From Oerskovia paurometabola (GTDB taxonomy: Bacteria > Actinomycetota > Actinomycetes > Actinomycetales > Cellulomonadaceae): a stretch of 64,000 nucleotides of DNA. Both the position numbers and the translations under genes were made by a program. Location of the stretch: the NCBI RefSeq assembly GCF_016907365.1, contig NZ_JAFBBV010000001.1:2914001-2978000 (forward strand), in the 5' to 3' direction. The notes beneath the pieces are model-generated. The model worked only from the letters and a program-made list of their open reading frames with translations, was not told where the DNA came from and ran no database searches. Within the stretch, counting starts at the first letter, position 1. Each line of letters starts with the position of its first letter. Below are positions 1 to 7,416 of the stretch, in pieces.

Positions 1-923
1 CCGACCACGCCCGCGGGCAGCAGCGACGCGCGTCCGCCCAGGACCGCGGCGACCGCTCCCTCGTCGAGCTCGAGTCGTCCGCGCGTGCGGGCCGCGTGCG
101 CGAGCCACAGGCGCCGGCGCGTGGTGCGCTTGCCCGTCACGGCGAACCAGGTCCCCACCTCGTGCCCCGCGAGCGCGCCCTCGGCGTGCGCGGCCTTGGT
201 CAGGACGACCGGGATGCCCGAGCCCGTCGCGATGCGCACCGACTCGAGCTTGGTGAGCATGCCGCCGGTCCCGATCGAGCTGCCCCGGCCCGTGACCTCG
301 ATGCCTTCGAGGTCGAGGGCGGACCGGACCTCGCGGATGCGCTGCGTGCCCGGGCGCGAGGGCGGGCCGTCGTACAGGCCGTCGACGTCGGTCAGCAGGA
401 CCATCGCGTCGGCGCGCACCAGGTGCGAGACCAGGGCCGCGAGACGGTCGTTGTCCCCGAAGCGGATCTCGTCGGTCGCGACCGCGTCGTTCTCGTTGAC
501 GACCGGCACGATGCCCAGGTCCAGGAGCCGCTCGAGCGAGCGCTGCGCGTTGCGGTAGTGCCCGCGGCGGATGGTGTCCTCGGCCGTGAGGAGCACCTGG
601 CCCACGCGGATGCCGTACTCGGCGAACGCCTGGGCGTAGCGGGCGACCAGGAGCCCCTGCCCCACCGAGGCCGCGGCCTGGGCCGTCGCGAGGTCGCGCG
701 GTCGCGCGCTCAGGCCCAGCGGACCGATCCCCGCGGCGATCGCCCCCGACGTCACGAGCACGACCTGCCCGCCCGCCGCGTGGCGGGCCGCGATCACGTC
801 GACGAGCGCGTGCAGGGCCGGGACGCTGAGGTGCCCGTCCGGTCCGGTGAGGGACGAGGAGCCGATCTTGACGACGACCCGGTGGGCCGTGGCGACCTGG
901 GAGCGTGCGGAGAGCGCATTCAC
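1..923 (-). CDS. proB: Glutamate 5-kinase, C-terminus cut by window edge
   Basis: Phosphorylates L-glutamate at the gamma carboxyl using ATP, the first step of proline synthesis in the cytosol. Translating the minus strand from a GTG at 923 gives an amino-acid-kinase fold opening with VVVKIGSSSLT (about residues 16-26). It continues with a VNENDAVATDEIRFGDNDRL stretch (glutamate/ATP site) and a GTGGM motif. The visible 307 residues end inside a C-terminal PUA-like domain (begins near GKRTTRRRLWLA), so about 60 residues lie off the left edge. The GTG is preserved in frame just after a GAGG; two upstream ATGs are out of frame. The gene follows obgE on the same strand after a 249 bp gap with a hairpin. 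Function is confident from motifs. Confidence 0.93.
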   Translation of the reverse strand, partial: MNALSARSQVATAHRVVVKIGSSSLTGPDGHLSVPALHALVDVIAARHAAGGQVVLVTSGAIAAGIGPLGLSARPRDLATAQAAASVGQGLLVARYAQAFAEYGIRVGQVLLTAEDTIRRGHYRNAQRSLERLLDLGIVPVVNENDAVATDEIRFGDNDRLAALVSHLVRADAMVLLTDVDGLYDGPPSRPGTQRIREVRSALDLEGIEVTGRGSSIGTGGMLTKLESVRIATGSGIPVVLTKAAHAEGALAGHEVGTWFAVTGKRTTRRRLWLAHAARTRGRLELDEGAVAAVLGGRASLLPAGVV

Positions 924-1087
924 GGCCTCATCATCCCGCGCCGGGCGCTCGGACGGGGCGCCGTTTCACCGTGTGACACCTCACGGTGGGACGGCGTGGG
1001 CGGCATGCCGCCGGCCCGGGCCCGACGACGACGCTCCCCCTGGGCGCCCGCCCCGCCCGGGCGGCGGGGTCGAGACCCCCGGGGACG

Positions 1088-1130
1088 CCGCAGGGCGGGC
1101 ACGACCCGAGGGGCCGTACCCGCCCTGCGG
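1088..1130 (-). terminator. Inverted repeat between obgE and proB
   Basis: A perfect 12-bp inverted repeat (CCGCAGGGCGGG at 1088-1099 and its complement at 1119-1130) encloses a 19-nt loop. It lies 43 bp downstream of the obgE stop and upstream of proB. No T-tract follows, as is usual in this GC-rich genome, so it may be a terminator or a processing/attenuation hairpin. Confidence 0.55.
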
Positions 1131-1172
1131 GCGGACGTGCGGTCGACGACGCTCGTCGACCCGCGCGGGAGG

Positions 1173-2696
1173 TCAGTCCTGGTCGGGGTCCGTCCAGTGG
1201 CCGGACTCGCGCTCGGTCCAGAGCTCGGCGCGGGCCTCGGCCTTGGCGTCCATGCGCTCGGTGTACTCGCGGCGCTTGTCGGTACGCGTGGGGCGCGAGG
1301 TGTCCTCGAGGCGCAGGTCGGAGCCGCGGGGGCCGCCGAGGTGCTCGGCGCCCGTGATGAGCGTGGGCTCCCAGTCGAACACGACCGCGTTCTTGTCGGA
1401 GCCGATGCGCACCTCGTCGCCCGCGACGGCGCCGGCCTTGAAGAGCTTCTCCTCGACCCCCAGGCGTGCGAGGCGGTCCGCGAGGTAGCCCACGGCCTCG
1501 TCGTTCGAGAAGTCGGTCTGGCGGACCCAGCGCTCGGGCTTGGAGCCACGGACCTCGTAGTAGAAGCCGGTCTCGGCACCACCCTTGCGGGTCACGGTGA
1601 AGCCCGCGTCGTCGACGGCCTTGGGGCGCAGGATCGTGCGCGCCGGGGCGGGGGCCGGGGCCTCGCGGCGGGCCTGGTCGACGAGCTCGGCGAGCGCGAA
1701 CGTCAGGGGACGCAGGCCCTCGTGGCTCGCGGTCGAGATCTCGAAGACGCGCAGGCCGCGGGCCTCGAGGTCGGGGCGCACGAGCTCGGCGAGCTCGCGG
1801 GCCTCGGGGACGTCGATCTTGTTGAGCACCACGAGGCGCGGACGCTCGTTGAGCGGGAGGCGGGCCCCCTCGATGTCGAGGTCGCCCGCGTAGGCGTCGA
1901 GCTCGGCCTCGAGGGCCTCGAGGTCGGAGATCGGGTCACGATCGGGCTCGAGCGTCGCGCAGTCGAGCACGTGCACGATCACGGCGGTGCGCTCGATGTG
2001 GCGCAGGAACTCGAGGCCGAGCCCCTTGCCCTGGCTCGCGCCGGGGATGAGGCCGGGGACGTCGGCGACGGTGTAGCGCGAGTCGCCCGCCTGGACCACG
2101 CCCAGGTTGGGCACGAGGGTCGTGAACGGGTAGTCGGCGATCTTGGGCCGGGCTGCGGAGATCGCGGCGACGAGCGAGGACTTGCCCGCGCTCGGGAACC
2201 CGACGAGCGCGACGTCGGCGATCGACTTGACCTCGAGGACGAAGTCGGCCTCCTCGCCGGGCTCGCCGAGCAGCGCGAAGCCCGGGGCCTTGCGGCGCTG
2301 GGAGGCGAGCGCGGCGTTGCCGAGGCCGCCGCGGCCACCTGCGGCGGCGACGTACTCGGCGCCCTCGCCGACGAGGTCGGCCAGGACGTTGCCGTCGGTG
2401 TCCTTGATCACGGTGCCGTCGGGCACGCGCAGGATCAGGTCCCCGCCGTTGGCGCCGGCGCGGTGGTCACCCATGCCCTGGGTACCGGAGGTCGCGTGGC
2501 GGTGCGGCGAGTGGTGGAACTCGAGGAGCGTCGTGGTCTGGGAGTCGACGACGATCCGCACGGTCCCACCGTCACCCCCGTTGCCACCGTCAGGGCCGGC
2601 GAGCGGCTTGAACTTCTCCCGGCGGATGGAGGCGCAACCGTTGCCGCCGTCACCGCCGGAGGCGTGCAGGACGACGCGGTCGACGAACGTGGCCAT
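1173..2696 (-). CDS. obgE: Obg-family GTPase
   Basis: Essential GTPase that binds the 50S subunit and links ribosome assembly to growth and stress. The 507-residue protein has the glycine-rich Obg fold first ([20 protein letters not shown] at the start), then a G domain. The G domain has a P-loop GFPSAGKSS, a switch/G3 DVPGLIPGA and an NKID G4 motif. A C-terminal OCT domain follows ([14 protein letters not shown] onward) and then a charged tail. I chose the ATG at 2696, preceded by AGAGGA; a longer reading frame to 2744 adds 16 unconvincing residues. It lies downstream of rplU-rpmA, the classical arrangement, but a strong hairpin separates it from rpmA. Confidence 0.97.
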   Translation of the reverse strand: MATFVDRVVLHASGGDGGNGCASIRREKFKPLAGPDGGNGGDGGTVRIVVDSQTTTLLEFHHSPHRHATSGTQGMGDHRAGANGGDLILRVPDGTVIKDTDGNVLADLVGEGAEYVAAAGGRGGLGNAALASQRRKAPGFALLGEPGEEADFVLEVKSIADVALVGFPSAGKSSLVAAISAARPKIADYPFTTLVPNLGVVQAGDSRYTVADVPGLIPGASQGKGLGLEFLRHIERTAVIVHVLDCATLEPDRDPISDLEALEAELDAYAGDLDIEGARLPLNERPRLVVLNKIDVPEARELAELVRPDLEARGLRVFEISTASHEGLRPLTFALAELVDQARREAPAPAPARTILRPKAVDDAGFTVTRKGGAETGFYYEVRGSKPERWVRQTDFSNDEAVGYLADRLARLGVEEKLFKAGAVAGDEVRIGSDKNAVVFDWEPTLITGAEHLGGPRGSDLRLEDTSRPTRTDKRREYTERMDAKAEARAELWTERESGHWTDPDQD

Positions 2697-2730
2697 GGAA
2701 ATGGTCCTCTCAAGCAGGGGGGAAGAACAC

Positions 2731-2765
2731 CAGGAGGGGCGCACCGCGTCGGTGCGCCCCTCCTG
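2731..2765 (-). terminator. Hairpin between rpmA and obgE
   Basis: A perfect 16-bp stem (CAGGAGGGGCGCACCG at 2731-2746, complement at 2750-2765) with a 3-nt loop lies between the rpmA stop and the obgE ribosome-binding site. It probably limits readthrough so that the ribosomal proteins are made in excess over Obg. Confidence 0.75.
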
Positions 2766-2786
2766 TCAAGCGTGCTGCGTCGTGGA

Positions 2787-3044
2787 TCAGGCCTCGGCAG
2801 AGACGATGTCGACGACCTTGCGCCCGCGGCGCGTACCGAACTGGACCGCACCGGCGGTCAGGGCGAACAGCGTGTCGTCGCCACCGCGACCGACGTTGTT
2901 GCCCGGGTGGAAGTGGGTGCCGCGCTGGCGGACGATGATCTCGCCGGCGCTGACGACCTGGCCACCGAAGCGCTTCACGCCGAGGCGCTGGGCGTTGGAG
3001 TCACGACCGTTGCGCGAGGAGCTCGCGCCCTTCTTGTGTGCCAT
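2787..3044 (-). CDS. rpmA: 50S ribosomal protein L27
   Basis: Component of the large ribosomal subunit near the peptidyl-transferase centre. It is 85 residues and begins [20 protein letters not shown], the standard L27 start. It therefore has no cleavable N-terminal extension of the Firmicutes type. The body contains the conserved FGGQ and [12 protein letters not shown] segments. It lies 75 bp downstream of rplU and is presumably co-transcribed with it from the rplU promoter. Confidence 0.98.
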   Translation of the reverse strand: MAHKKGASSSRNGRDSNAQRLGVKRFGGQVVSAGEIIVRQRGTHFHPGNNVGRGGDDTLFALTAGAVQFGTRRGRKVVDIVSAEA

Positions 3045-3119
3045 GTCGAACCTGCTTTCGTGCTGGAAGAAGAGGGGGTGGGATCACCTGCGGCGGCCGT
3101 CACGAGCCGCCGAGGGAAG

Positions 3120-3440
3120 TCACTTGATGCCGGTGACCTTGAGGCGGGTCAGCTGCTGACGGTGACCCTGGCGCTTGCGGTAGCCGGTCTTGTTCTTGTA
3201 CTTGAGGATCGTGATCTTCGGGCCCTTTTCGTCCCGGACGACCTCAGCAGTGACCTTGACCTTCGCGAGCGCCGCAGCGTCGTGGGTCACCTTCTCCCCG
3301 TCCACCAGCAGGATCGCAGGAAGCTCGACGGACTGTCCGGCACCAGCCGACAGACGGTCGACGACGACGATATCGCCGACGGACACCTTCTCCTGGCGGC
3401 CACCGGCCTTGACGATCGCGTACACCACGTTGTTGCTCAT
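3120..3440 (-). CDS. rplU: 50S ribosomal protein L21
   Basis: Large-subunit ribosomal protein that binds 23S rRNA. The 106-residue product starts [19 protein letters not shown] and contains the L21 signature region ending [19 protein letters not shown]. The ATG at 3440 matches the usual family start. An in-frame ATG at 3467 would add nine residues, and neither start has a strong Shine-Dalgarno sequence. It is the first gene of the rplU-rpmA unit and has a consensus promoter about 125-155 bp upstream, leaving a long 5' leader. Confidence 0.96.
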   Translation of the reverse strand: MSNNVVYAIVKAGGRQEKVSVGDIVVVDRLSAGAGQSVELPAILLVDGEKVTHDAAALAKVKVTAEVVRDEKGPKITILKYKNKTGYRKRQGHRQQLTRLKVTGIK

Positions 3441-3565
3441 CTCTTCTAGTCTTGGCGTGCTCGCCATGTCTGGTCGTCTTGGCAGGACTCAACACACCGT
3501 GGCGTGCGAGTGCGACCGGACCATGGGCACACGGGACCAGTGCGCACCGAGCGCACCGACGTTCA

Positions 3566-3595
3566 AGGGTACGGGAATCCCGGAGGCAGGGTCAA
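3566..3595 (-). promoter_or_regulatory. Promoter of rplU-rpmA
   Basis: On the minus strand TTGACC (3595-3590) is followed after 18 nt by TACCCT (3571-3566), a good match to a housekeeping sigma promoter. Transcription would start near 3559 and leave an approximately 118-nt leader before the L21 start codon. That leader carries two GCCAAGAC repeats at 3476-3483 and 3449-3456. Confidence 0.7.
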
Positions 3596-3647
3596 ATAGC
3601 CGCCAGTGCTGGCACGGGTCAAGCCGGCGCGCCCGCCGAGGCCACCG

Positions 3648-3854
3648 TCAGTCGAGGACGAACGTGACCTCGAGCGCCACCTGCCAGACGACGATCTTCC
3701 CGTCCCTGACCTCGACCTTCTGCTCCTTGACCCACGCCCCCGTGAGGTTGCGCAGCGTCTCGCTCGCCCTCTCGATCCCGGTCTTCACCGCGTCGTCGAA
3801 GCTCACGTCGGACCGTGCACTGATCTGGGTGATGCGCGCTACCGAGCCGCTCAT
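3648..3854 (-). CDS. Dodecin family flavin-binding protein
   Basis: Dodecins form hollow dodecamers that store or buffer flavins. The 68-residue protein begins MSGSVARITQISARSDVSFD and ends EVTFVLD. It follows the dodecin pattern: a beta strand with VARITQI, a helix with AVKTGIERASETL, then the central WVKEQKVEVRDG strand that carries the flavin-stacking tryptophan. GAGGACG precedes the ATG at 3854. It lies 107 bp downstream of a TetR gene on the same strand and near a flavoprotein-like oxidoreductase, so a flavin link is plausible but not shown. Confidence 0.92.
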   Translation of the reverse strand: MSGSVARITQISARSDVSFDDAVKTGIERASETLRNLTGAWVKEQKVEVRDGKIVVWQVALEVTFVLD

Positions 3855-3961
3855 GACGTCCTCCGCCGTCCGGGGCGGACGCCTCGTCGCGTCCGCGCTC
3901 CCCCTCCACGATCCTCCGCAGGGCGTCGGCCCGCCAGCGCGGGCGGCTGCGGAGCCGGGTG

Positions 3962-4531
3962 TCAGCGGAGCCGTTCCCCCAGCCCCGCGACGATCACGTC
4001 GGCACCGAAGCCGAACCGCTCGTCGAAGCCGCCCGCCCCTTCGGTACCGCCAGCACCACCGCCCGCCTGCTCCTCGACGACGAAACCCAGGACGAAGCTG
4101 AGCACGGTCCCCCAGGCGCGCGCGGCGTCGTCGGGCGTGAAGCCTGCGGACGTGAGGACGCCCAGCGGGACCTCGACCGCGTCGCGCAGCGCCTCGTCCG
4201 TGACGAGGGTGCCGCTGAAGACGCGCGCACCGTCGCGGTGCGCGAGCAGCATGCGGCGCAGGTTCGTCGCGGAGTCGCGCACGCAGTCCTGCCAGGGAGA
4301 CCCGGCGAGCGTCGCCTCGTCCCAGGCCTCGCCGTCGACGAGGTCTCGCAGCATGGTGACGGCCATCTCGTGGAGCAGGTCGGCCTTGCTCGCGAAGTGC
4401 CAGTAGAGCGCGGGCGCCTTGACGCCGAGGTCCTGGGCGAGCCGGCGCAAGGTCAGCCCGTCGAGCCCGACCTCGTCGAGCAGCGCGAGCGCCGCGCGCA
4501 CCACGCGTTCCCGGTCCAGCCGCTCGGCCAT
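3962..4531 (-). CDS. TetR/AcrR family transcriptional regulator
   Basis: Probable local repressor. Residues 1-60 form a TetR helix-turn-helix (LTLRRLAQDLGVKAPALYWHF, with the LYWHF recognition-helix end). The rest resembles the ligand-binding C-terminal domain of tetracycline-repressor-like members. Length is 189 residues, and the RBS GAGGAGG precedes the ATG. It is divergent from the oxidoreductase gene at 4651. The 119-bp space between them holds three related dyads, so autoregulation and control of the neighbour are likely (inference). The effector is unknown; a quinone or electrophile would fit the neighbour. Confidence 0.9.
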   Translation of the reverse strand: MAERLDRERVVRAALALLDEVGLDGLTLRRLAQDLGVKAPALYWHFASKADLLHEMAVTMLRDLVDGEAWDEATLAGSPWQDCVRDSATNLRRMLLAHRDGARVFSGTLVTDEALRDAVEVPLGVLTSAGFTPDDAARAWGTVLSFVLGFVVEEQAGGGAGGTEGAGGFDERFGFGADVIVAGLGERLR

Positions 4532-4584
4532 CGCCCGTCCTCCTCGGATCGTCGGCGGCCACGGGTCGGCCGCACGCCCTCACC

Positions 4585-4640
4585 TTGACACCTTAACGAT
4601 GTTCAGCAACTCTAACGTTGTTAGATTGAACAACGTTAAG
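4585..4640. promoter_or_regulatory. TetR-gene/oxidoreductase divergent control region with three operator-like dyads
   Basis: Three 13-bp sites share the pattern TAACGnTGTT: TTAACGATGTTCA at 4593-4605, the perfect dyad CTAACGTTGTTAG at 4612-4624, and TGAACAACGTTAA at 4627-4639 (inverted). A perfect TTGACA lies at 4585-4590 just upstream of the first site. The outer two sites are themselves inverted around the central one. The layout fits several TetR dimers blocking the divergent promoters. Confidence 0.75.
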
Positions 4641-4650
4641 GAGAGTTACC

Positions 4651-5340
4651 GTGCGCGTCCTGCTCGTGATCGACCACCCCTACGAGGGCAGCTACAGCCG
4701 GGCGCTCGCCGCCGCCGCGATCCGCGGTGCGACCAGCGCCGGGCACGACGTCGACGTGATCGACCTCGACCTCGACGACTTCGACCCCGTGGTCCGGCGC
4801 GCAGACCTGGGCGCGTGGCGCGAGGGACGGACCGTCGACCCCCGGGTCGCGCAGTACCAGGACCGCCTGGCCGCCGCCGACCACCTCGTCCTGGTCCACC
4901 CCGTCTGGTGGGAGGTCATGCCCGCGCGCCTCAAGGGGTTCCTCGACAAGGTCCTGGTCCCCGGCTTCGCGTACACCGAGAGCCGGGTCGGAACCCTCCG
5001 AGGACTGCTCGGGCTCTCGGGCGTCACGCTCGTGACGACCATGACCACCCCCGGACCGCTCTACCGCCTGTGGTTCGGCGCCCCGGTGCACCGCGTCGTG
5101 GCCCGGGGGGTCTTCGGCCAGCTCGGCGTGCCACGGGTCCGGTGGGTCAACCACCCGCGCGTCGCCGAGGTCTCCCCCGCCCGGCGCGCACGGTGGTTGA
5201 CCGCGCTCGAGCGGCGGTTCGCGAGCCTCCCCGAGCCCTCGGACCGAGCGCGCGAGCGCGCGGCCCGCCGGAACGCCGCACGACCGGTGGCCGCACGAGG
5301 GGCCGCCGAGCACGAGCCGGCCGCACGGCCGGCCGCCTGA
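4651..5340 (+). CDS. NAD(P)H dehydrogenase (quinone)/flavodoxin-fold oxidoreductase
   Basis: Flavodoxin-like fold of the NQO1/MdaB type, likely an FMN- or FAD-dependent two-electron quinone reductase. The N-terminus MRVLLVIDHPYEGSYS is the phosphate-binding strand-loop. LVLVHPVWWEVMPARLKGF (about residues 90-108) is the family signature, and MTTPGPLYRL follows. The start is GTG at 4651, 8 nt after GGAGAG. The last 30 residues are an Arg/Ala-rich tail with no domain. It is divergent from a TetR gene across a dyad-rich region and ends before a strong hairpin shared with the convergent thioredoxin gene. Confidence 0.87.
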   Translation: MRVLLVIDHPYEGSYSRALAAAAIRGATSAGHDVDVIDLDLDDFDPVVRRADLGAWREGRTVDPRVAQYQDRLAAADHLVLVHPVWWEVMPARLKGFLDKVLVPGFAYTESRVGTLRGLLGLSGVTLVTTMTTPGPLYRLWFGAPVHRVVARGVFGQLGVPRVRWVNHPRVAEVSPARRARWLTALERRFASLPEPSDRARERAARRNAARPVAARGAAEHEPAARPAA

Positions 5341-5372
5341 CGGCCACGGACCACGACCCGCCCTGCACGACG

Positions 5373-5400
5373 AAGGACCCCGGCCGAGGCCGGGGTCCTT
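5373..5400. terminator. Bidirectional terminator
   Basis: A perfect 13-bp stem (AAGGACCCCGGCC at 5373-5385 with its complement at 5388-5400) has a very small loop. It lies between the convergent oxidoreductase and thioredoxin genes and ends in TT on either strand. Confidence 0.85.
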
Positions 5401-5424
5401 CGGTGATGCTGGGCGGTCGACGCG

Positions 5425-5814
5425 TCAGGCGTTCGCCTGGCCGTTCGACTCCGCGGCCGAGGCCTGGGCGATCTGCGCACGGACGTCGTCCATGTCGAGC
5501 CCCTTGACCGCTTCGACGACCTGCTCGAGAGCGGGTGCGGGGAGCGCGCCGGGCTGCGAGAAGACGAGGACGCCTTCGCGGAACGCCATGAGCGTCGGGA
5601 TCGAGGTGATGTTCGCGGCGGCAGCGAGCGCCTGCTCGGCCTCGGTGTCGATCTTGCCGTGCACGACGTCGGGGTGGGTCTCCGAGGACGCCTCGAACAC
5701 CGGGGCGAACTGGCGGCACGGGCCGCACCACGACGCCCAGAAGTCCACCAGGACGATGTCGTTGTCCTTGATGGTCTGCTCGAACGTGGCGCCGGTGAGT
5801 TCCTGGGTTGCCAT
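5425..5814 (-). CDS. Thioredoxin
   Basis: Small disulfide reductase. The 129-residue protein has the active site WCGPC with Cys30 and Cys33. The cis-proline loop SIPTLM and the usual DFWASWCGPC strand are also present. About 20 residues after the fold (MDDVRAQIAQASAAESNGQANA) form an Ala-rich tail not needed for activity. The ATG at 5814 follows AAGGACCTTC. The gene stands alone, between a terminator and the divergent symporter promoter. Confidence 0.95.
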   Translation of the reverse strand: MATQELTGATFEQTIKDNDIVLVDFWASWCGPCRQFAPVFEASSETHPDVVHGKIDTEAEQALAAAANITSIPTLMAFREGVLVFSQPGALPAPALEQVVEAVKGLDMDDVRAQIAQASAAESNGQANA

Positions 5815-5955
5815 GAAGGTCCTTCCTGAGGGGTTCACCAGGTGCAGCAACGGGTTCCCGGGAGGTATTCCCGGCCCGCGGGCGAACATACGCCGGGTTC
5901 CTCGCGGCCGCCTGCCGGACCCTCGGAGCGCCGACCTCCCCGGACCTCCCGGGCA

Positions 5956-5977
5956 GTGACCGAGATCACGTCTAGGC
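5956..5977 (+). promoter_or_regulatory. CRP/GlxR-like site and leaderless -10 box of the symporter gene
   Basis: GTGA-N6-TCAC at 5956-5969 matches the core of cAMP receptor protein sites. It is followed immediately by TAGGCT (5972-5977), 8 nt before the GTG at 5986. The dyad covers the expected -35 position, so binding there would repress, or activate as a class II-like site; the sequence cannot decide which. Confidence 0.55.
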
Positions 5978-5985
5978 TGTGGCGC

Positions 5986-7416
5986 GTGGAACGCCTCAGG
6001 CCGCGCACGATCGCGGGATACGCCATCGGTTCGGTCGGCACGGGTGGCTTCGGCACCCTGCCGGGCCTCATGCTCCTGTACTACCTGACCGACGCGCTCG
6101 CCGTCCCGGCCGCGGTCGCAGGCCTGGTCGTCACGGGCGCCAAGGTCTGGGACGTCGTGATCGACCCGTTCATCGGGTACGGCAGCGACCGCGACCTGGC
6201 GCGCACGGGCTCGCGGCGGCGTTTCATGACGATCGGCGCGTGCACGATCCCGGTGTTCTTCGCGCTGACGTTCGCGGTGCCGGGCGGGGCGTCGACGGCC
6301 GCGGCCTCGATCTGGGTGCTCGTGGCCTTCCTGCTCGCCGCGACGGCGTTCTCGCTGTTCCAGGTGCCGTACATCGCGCTGCCCGCAGAGATCGCACCGA
6401 CGTACGACGAGCGCACGCGCCTCATCAGCTGGCGGGTGGCGACGCTCGCGTTCGCGATCCTGCTGTTCGGGGCGGGGGGCCCGGTGCTGCGCGGCGAGAC
6501 GAGCTCGCTGTCGGGGTACCTGACGCTGGGCGTGGTCGCAGGGCTGGTGATCGGCGCGGGCATGTTCGTCGCGTCCCGGGTGGCCCCGCGCGGCGCACGA
6601 GCAGCCGGCCCGACGGCGTCGCTCCCCGCGGGCGCACAGGCCCCGGCCCCGCAGGCGGCCACCTCGGCTGCGGGCGCCTTCCGCGTCGCGGTCTCGGAGG
6701 CCGTCGCGACCCTGCGCCGCAGCCAGCCCTTCCGGGTCCTGCTCACGGCGTTCTTCCTGCAGGCCCTCGCGACGGGCCTCATGCTCGCGGCCGCGAACTA
6801 CGTCGCGACCTACGTCCTCGAGTCGACCCTCGCGGTGAGCCTGCTGTTCGCGGCGCTCATCGCGCCCGCGCTGCTGGTCATGCCGCTCTGGAACCGGCTC
6901 GCGCGCCGGGTCGGCAAGGAGCGCGGCTTCGTCCTCGCGAGCTCGCTGTTCGCGGTCGCGACGCTGTGCATGGTGCCGCTCGCGTGGGCTCCCGGTGACT
7001 GGGTGTACCTGCCGACCGCGCTCGCGGGCGTCGGGTACGCGGGCATGCAGGCGCTCCCGCTCGCGATGCTGCCCGACGTGATCGCGCACGACGCCCGTAC
7101 GGTCCCCGTCGCGGGCCAGGGGCCGTCTGACCGTGGCGGGGCGTTCAGCGGCGTGTGGACCGCGGGCGAGACGACGGGTATGGCGTTCGGCGCCGGGCTG
7201 CTGAGCCTCGTGCAGTGGGTCACGGGCTACCAGTCGTCGAGCGCGGGCTTCACGCCCGAGCAGACGACGGCCGCAGTGGACGGCATCGCGCTCTCGTTCT
7301 CGCTGGTCCCGGCGGTTCTTGTCGCGCTGAGCCTCCTGGCCCTCGTACGCTATCGACTGCGCAGGGGCGACATCGACGTGCCCACCGAGGAGCCCGCAGC
7401 GCATGAGCGCCCTTGA
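5986..7416 (+). CDS. GPH/MFS-type sugar-cation symporter
   Basis: Integral membrane transporter of the glycoside-pentoside-hexuronide:cation symporter class within MFS_2. It is 476 residues with about 12 hydrophobic segments. Early GLMLLYYLTDAL and VWDVVIDPFIGYGSD (about residues 45-60) correspond to the family DP-x-x-G-x-x-SD loop. The GTG at 5986 starts right at the first membrane segment. An upstream reading frame to 5842 is Arg/Pro-rich and unlikely to be translated. No ribosome-binding site is present and a -10-like TAGGCT lies 8 nt upstream, so the mRNA is probably leaderless. The 3' end overlaps the decarboxylase gene by 14 nt, implying joint expression. Substrate is unknown. Confidence 0.85.
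   Translation: MERLRPRTIAGYAIGSVGTGGFGTLPGLMLLYYLTDALAVPAAVAGLVVTGAKVWDVVIDPFIGYGSDRDLARTGSRRRFMTIGACTIPVFFALTFAVPGGASTAAASIWVLVAFLLAATAFSLFQVPYIALPAEIAPTYDERTRLISWRVATLAFAILLFGAGGPVLRGETSSLSGYLTLGVVAGLVIGAGMFVASRVAPRGARAAGPTASLPAGAQAPAPQAATSAAGAFRVAVSEAVATLRRSQPFRVLLTAFFLQALATGLMLAAANYVATYVLESTLAVSLLFAALIAPALLVMPLWNRLARRVGKERGFVLASSLFAVATLCMVPLAWAPGDWVYLPTALAGVGYAGMQALPLAMLPDVIAHDARTVPVAGQGPSDRGGAFSGVWTAGETTGMAFGAGLLSLVQWVTGYQSSSAGFTPEQTTAAVDGIALSFSLVPAVLVALSLLALVRYRLRRGDIDVPTEEPAAHERP

Noticed and set aside
96..3449. 1117-codon plus-strand open frame across proB, obgE, rpmA and rplU
   Set aside because: It runs antisense to four confident genes and consists of low-complexity Arg/Gly/Val/Asp repeats, the usual shadow in very GC-rich DNA.
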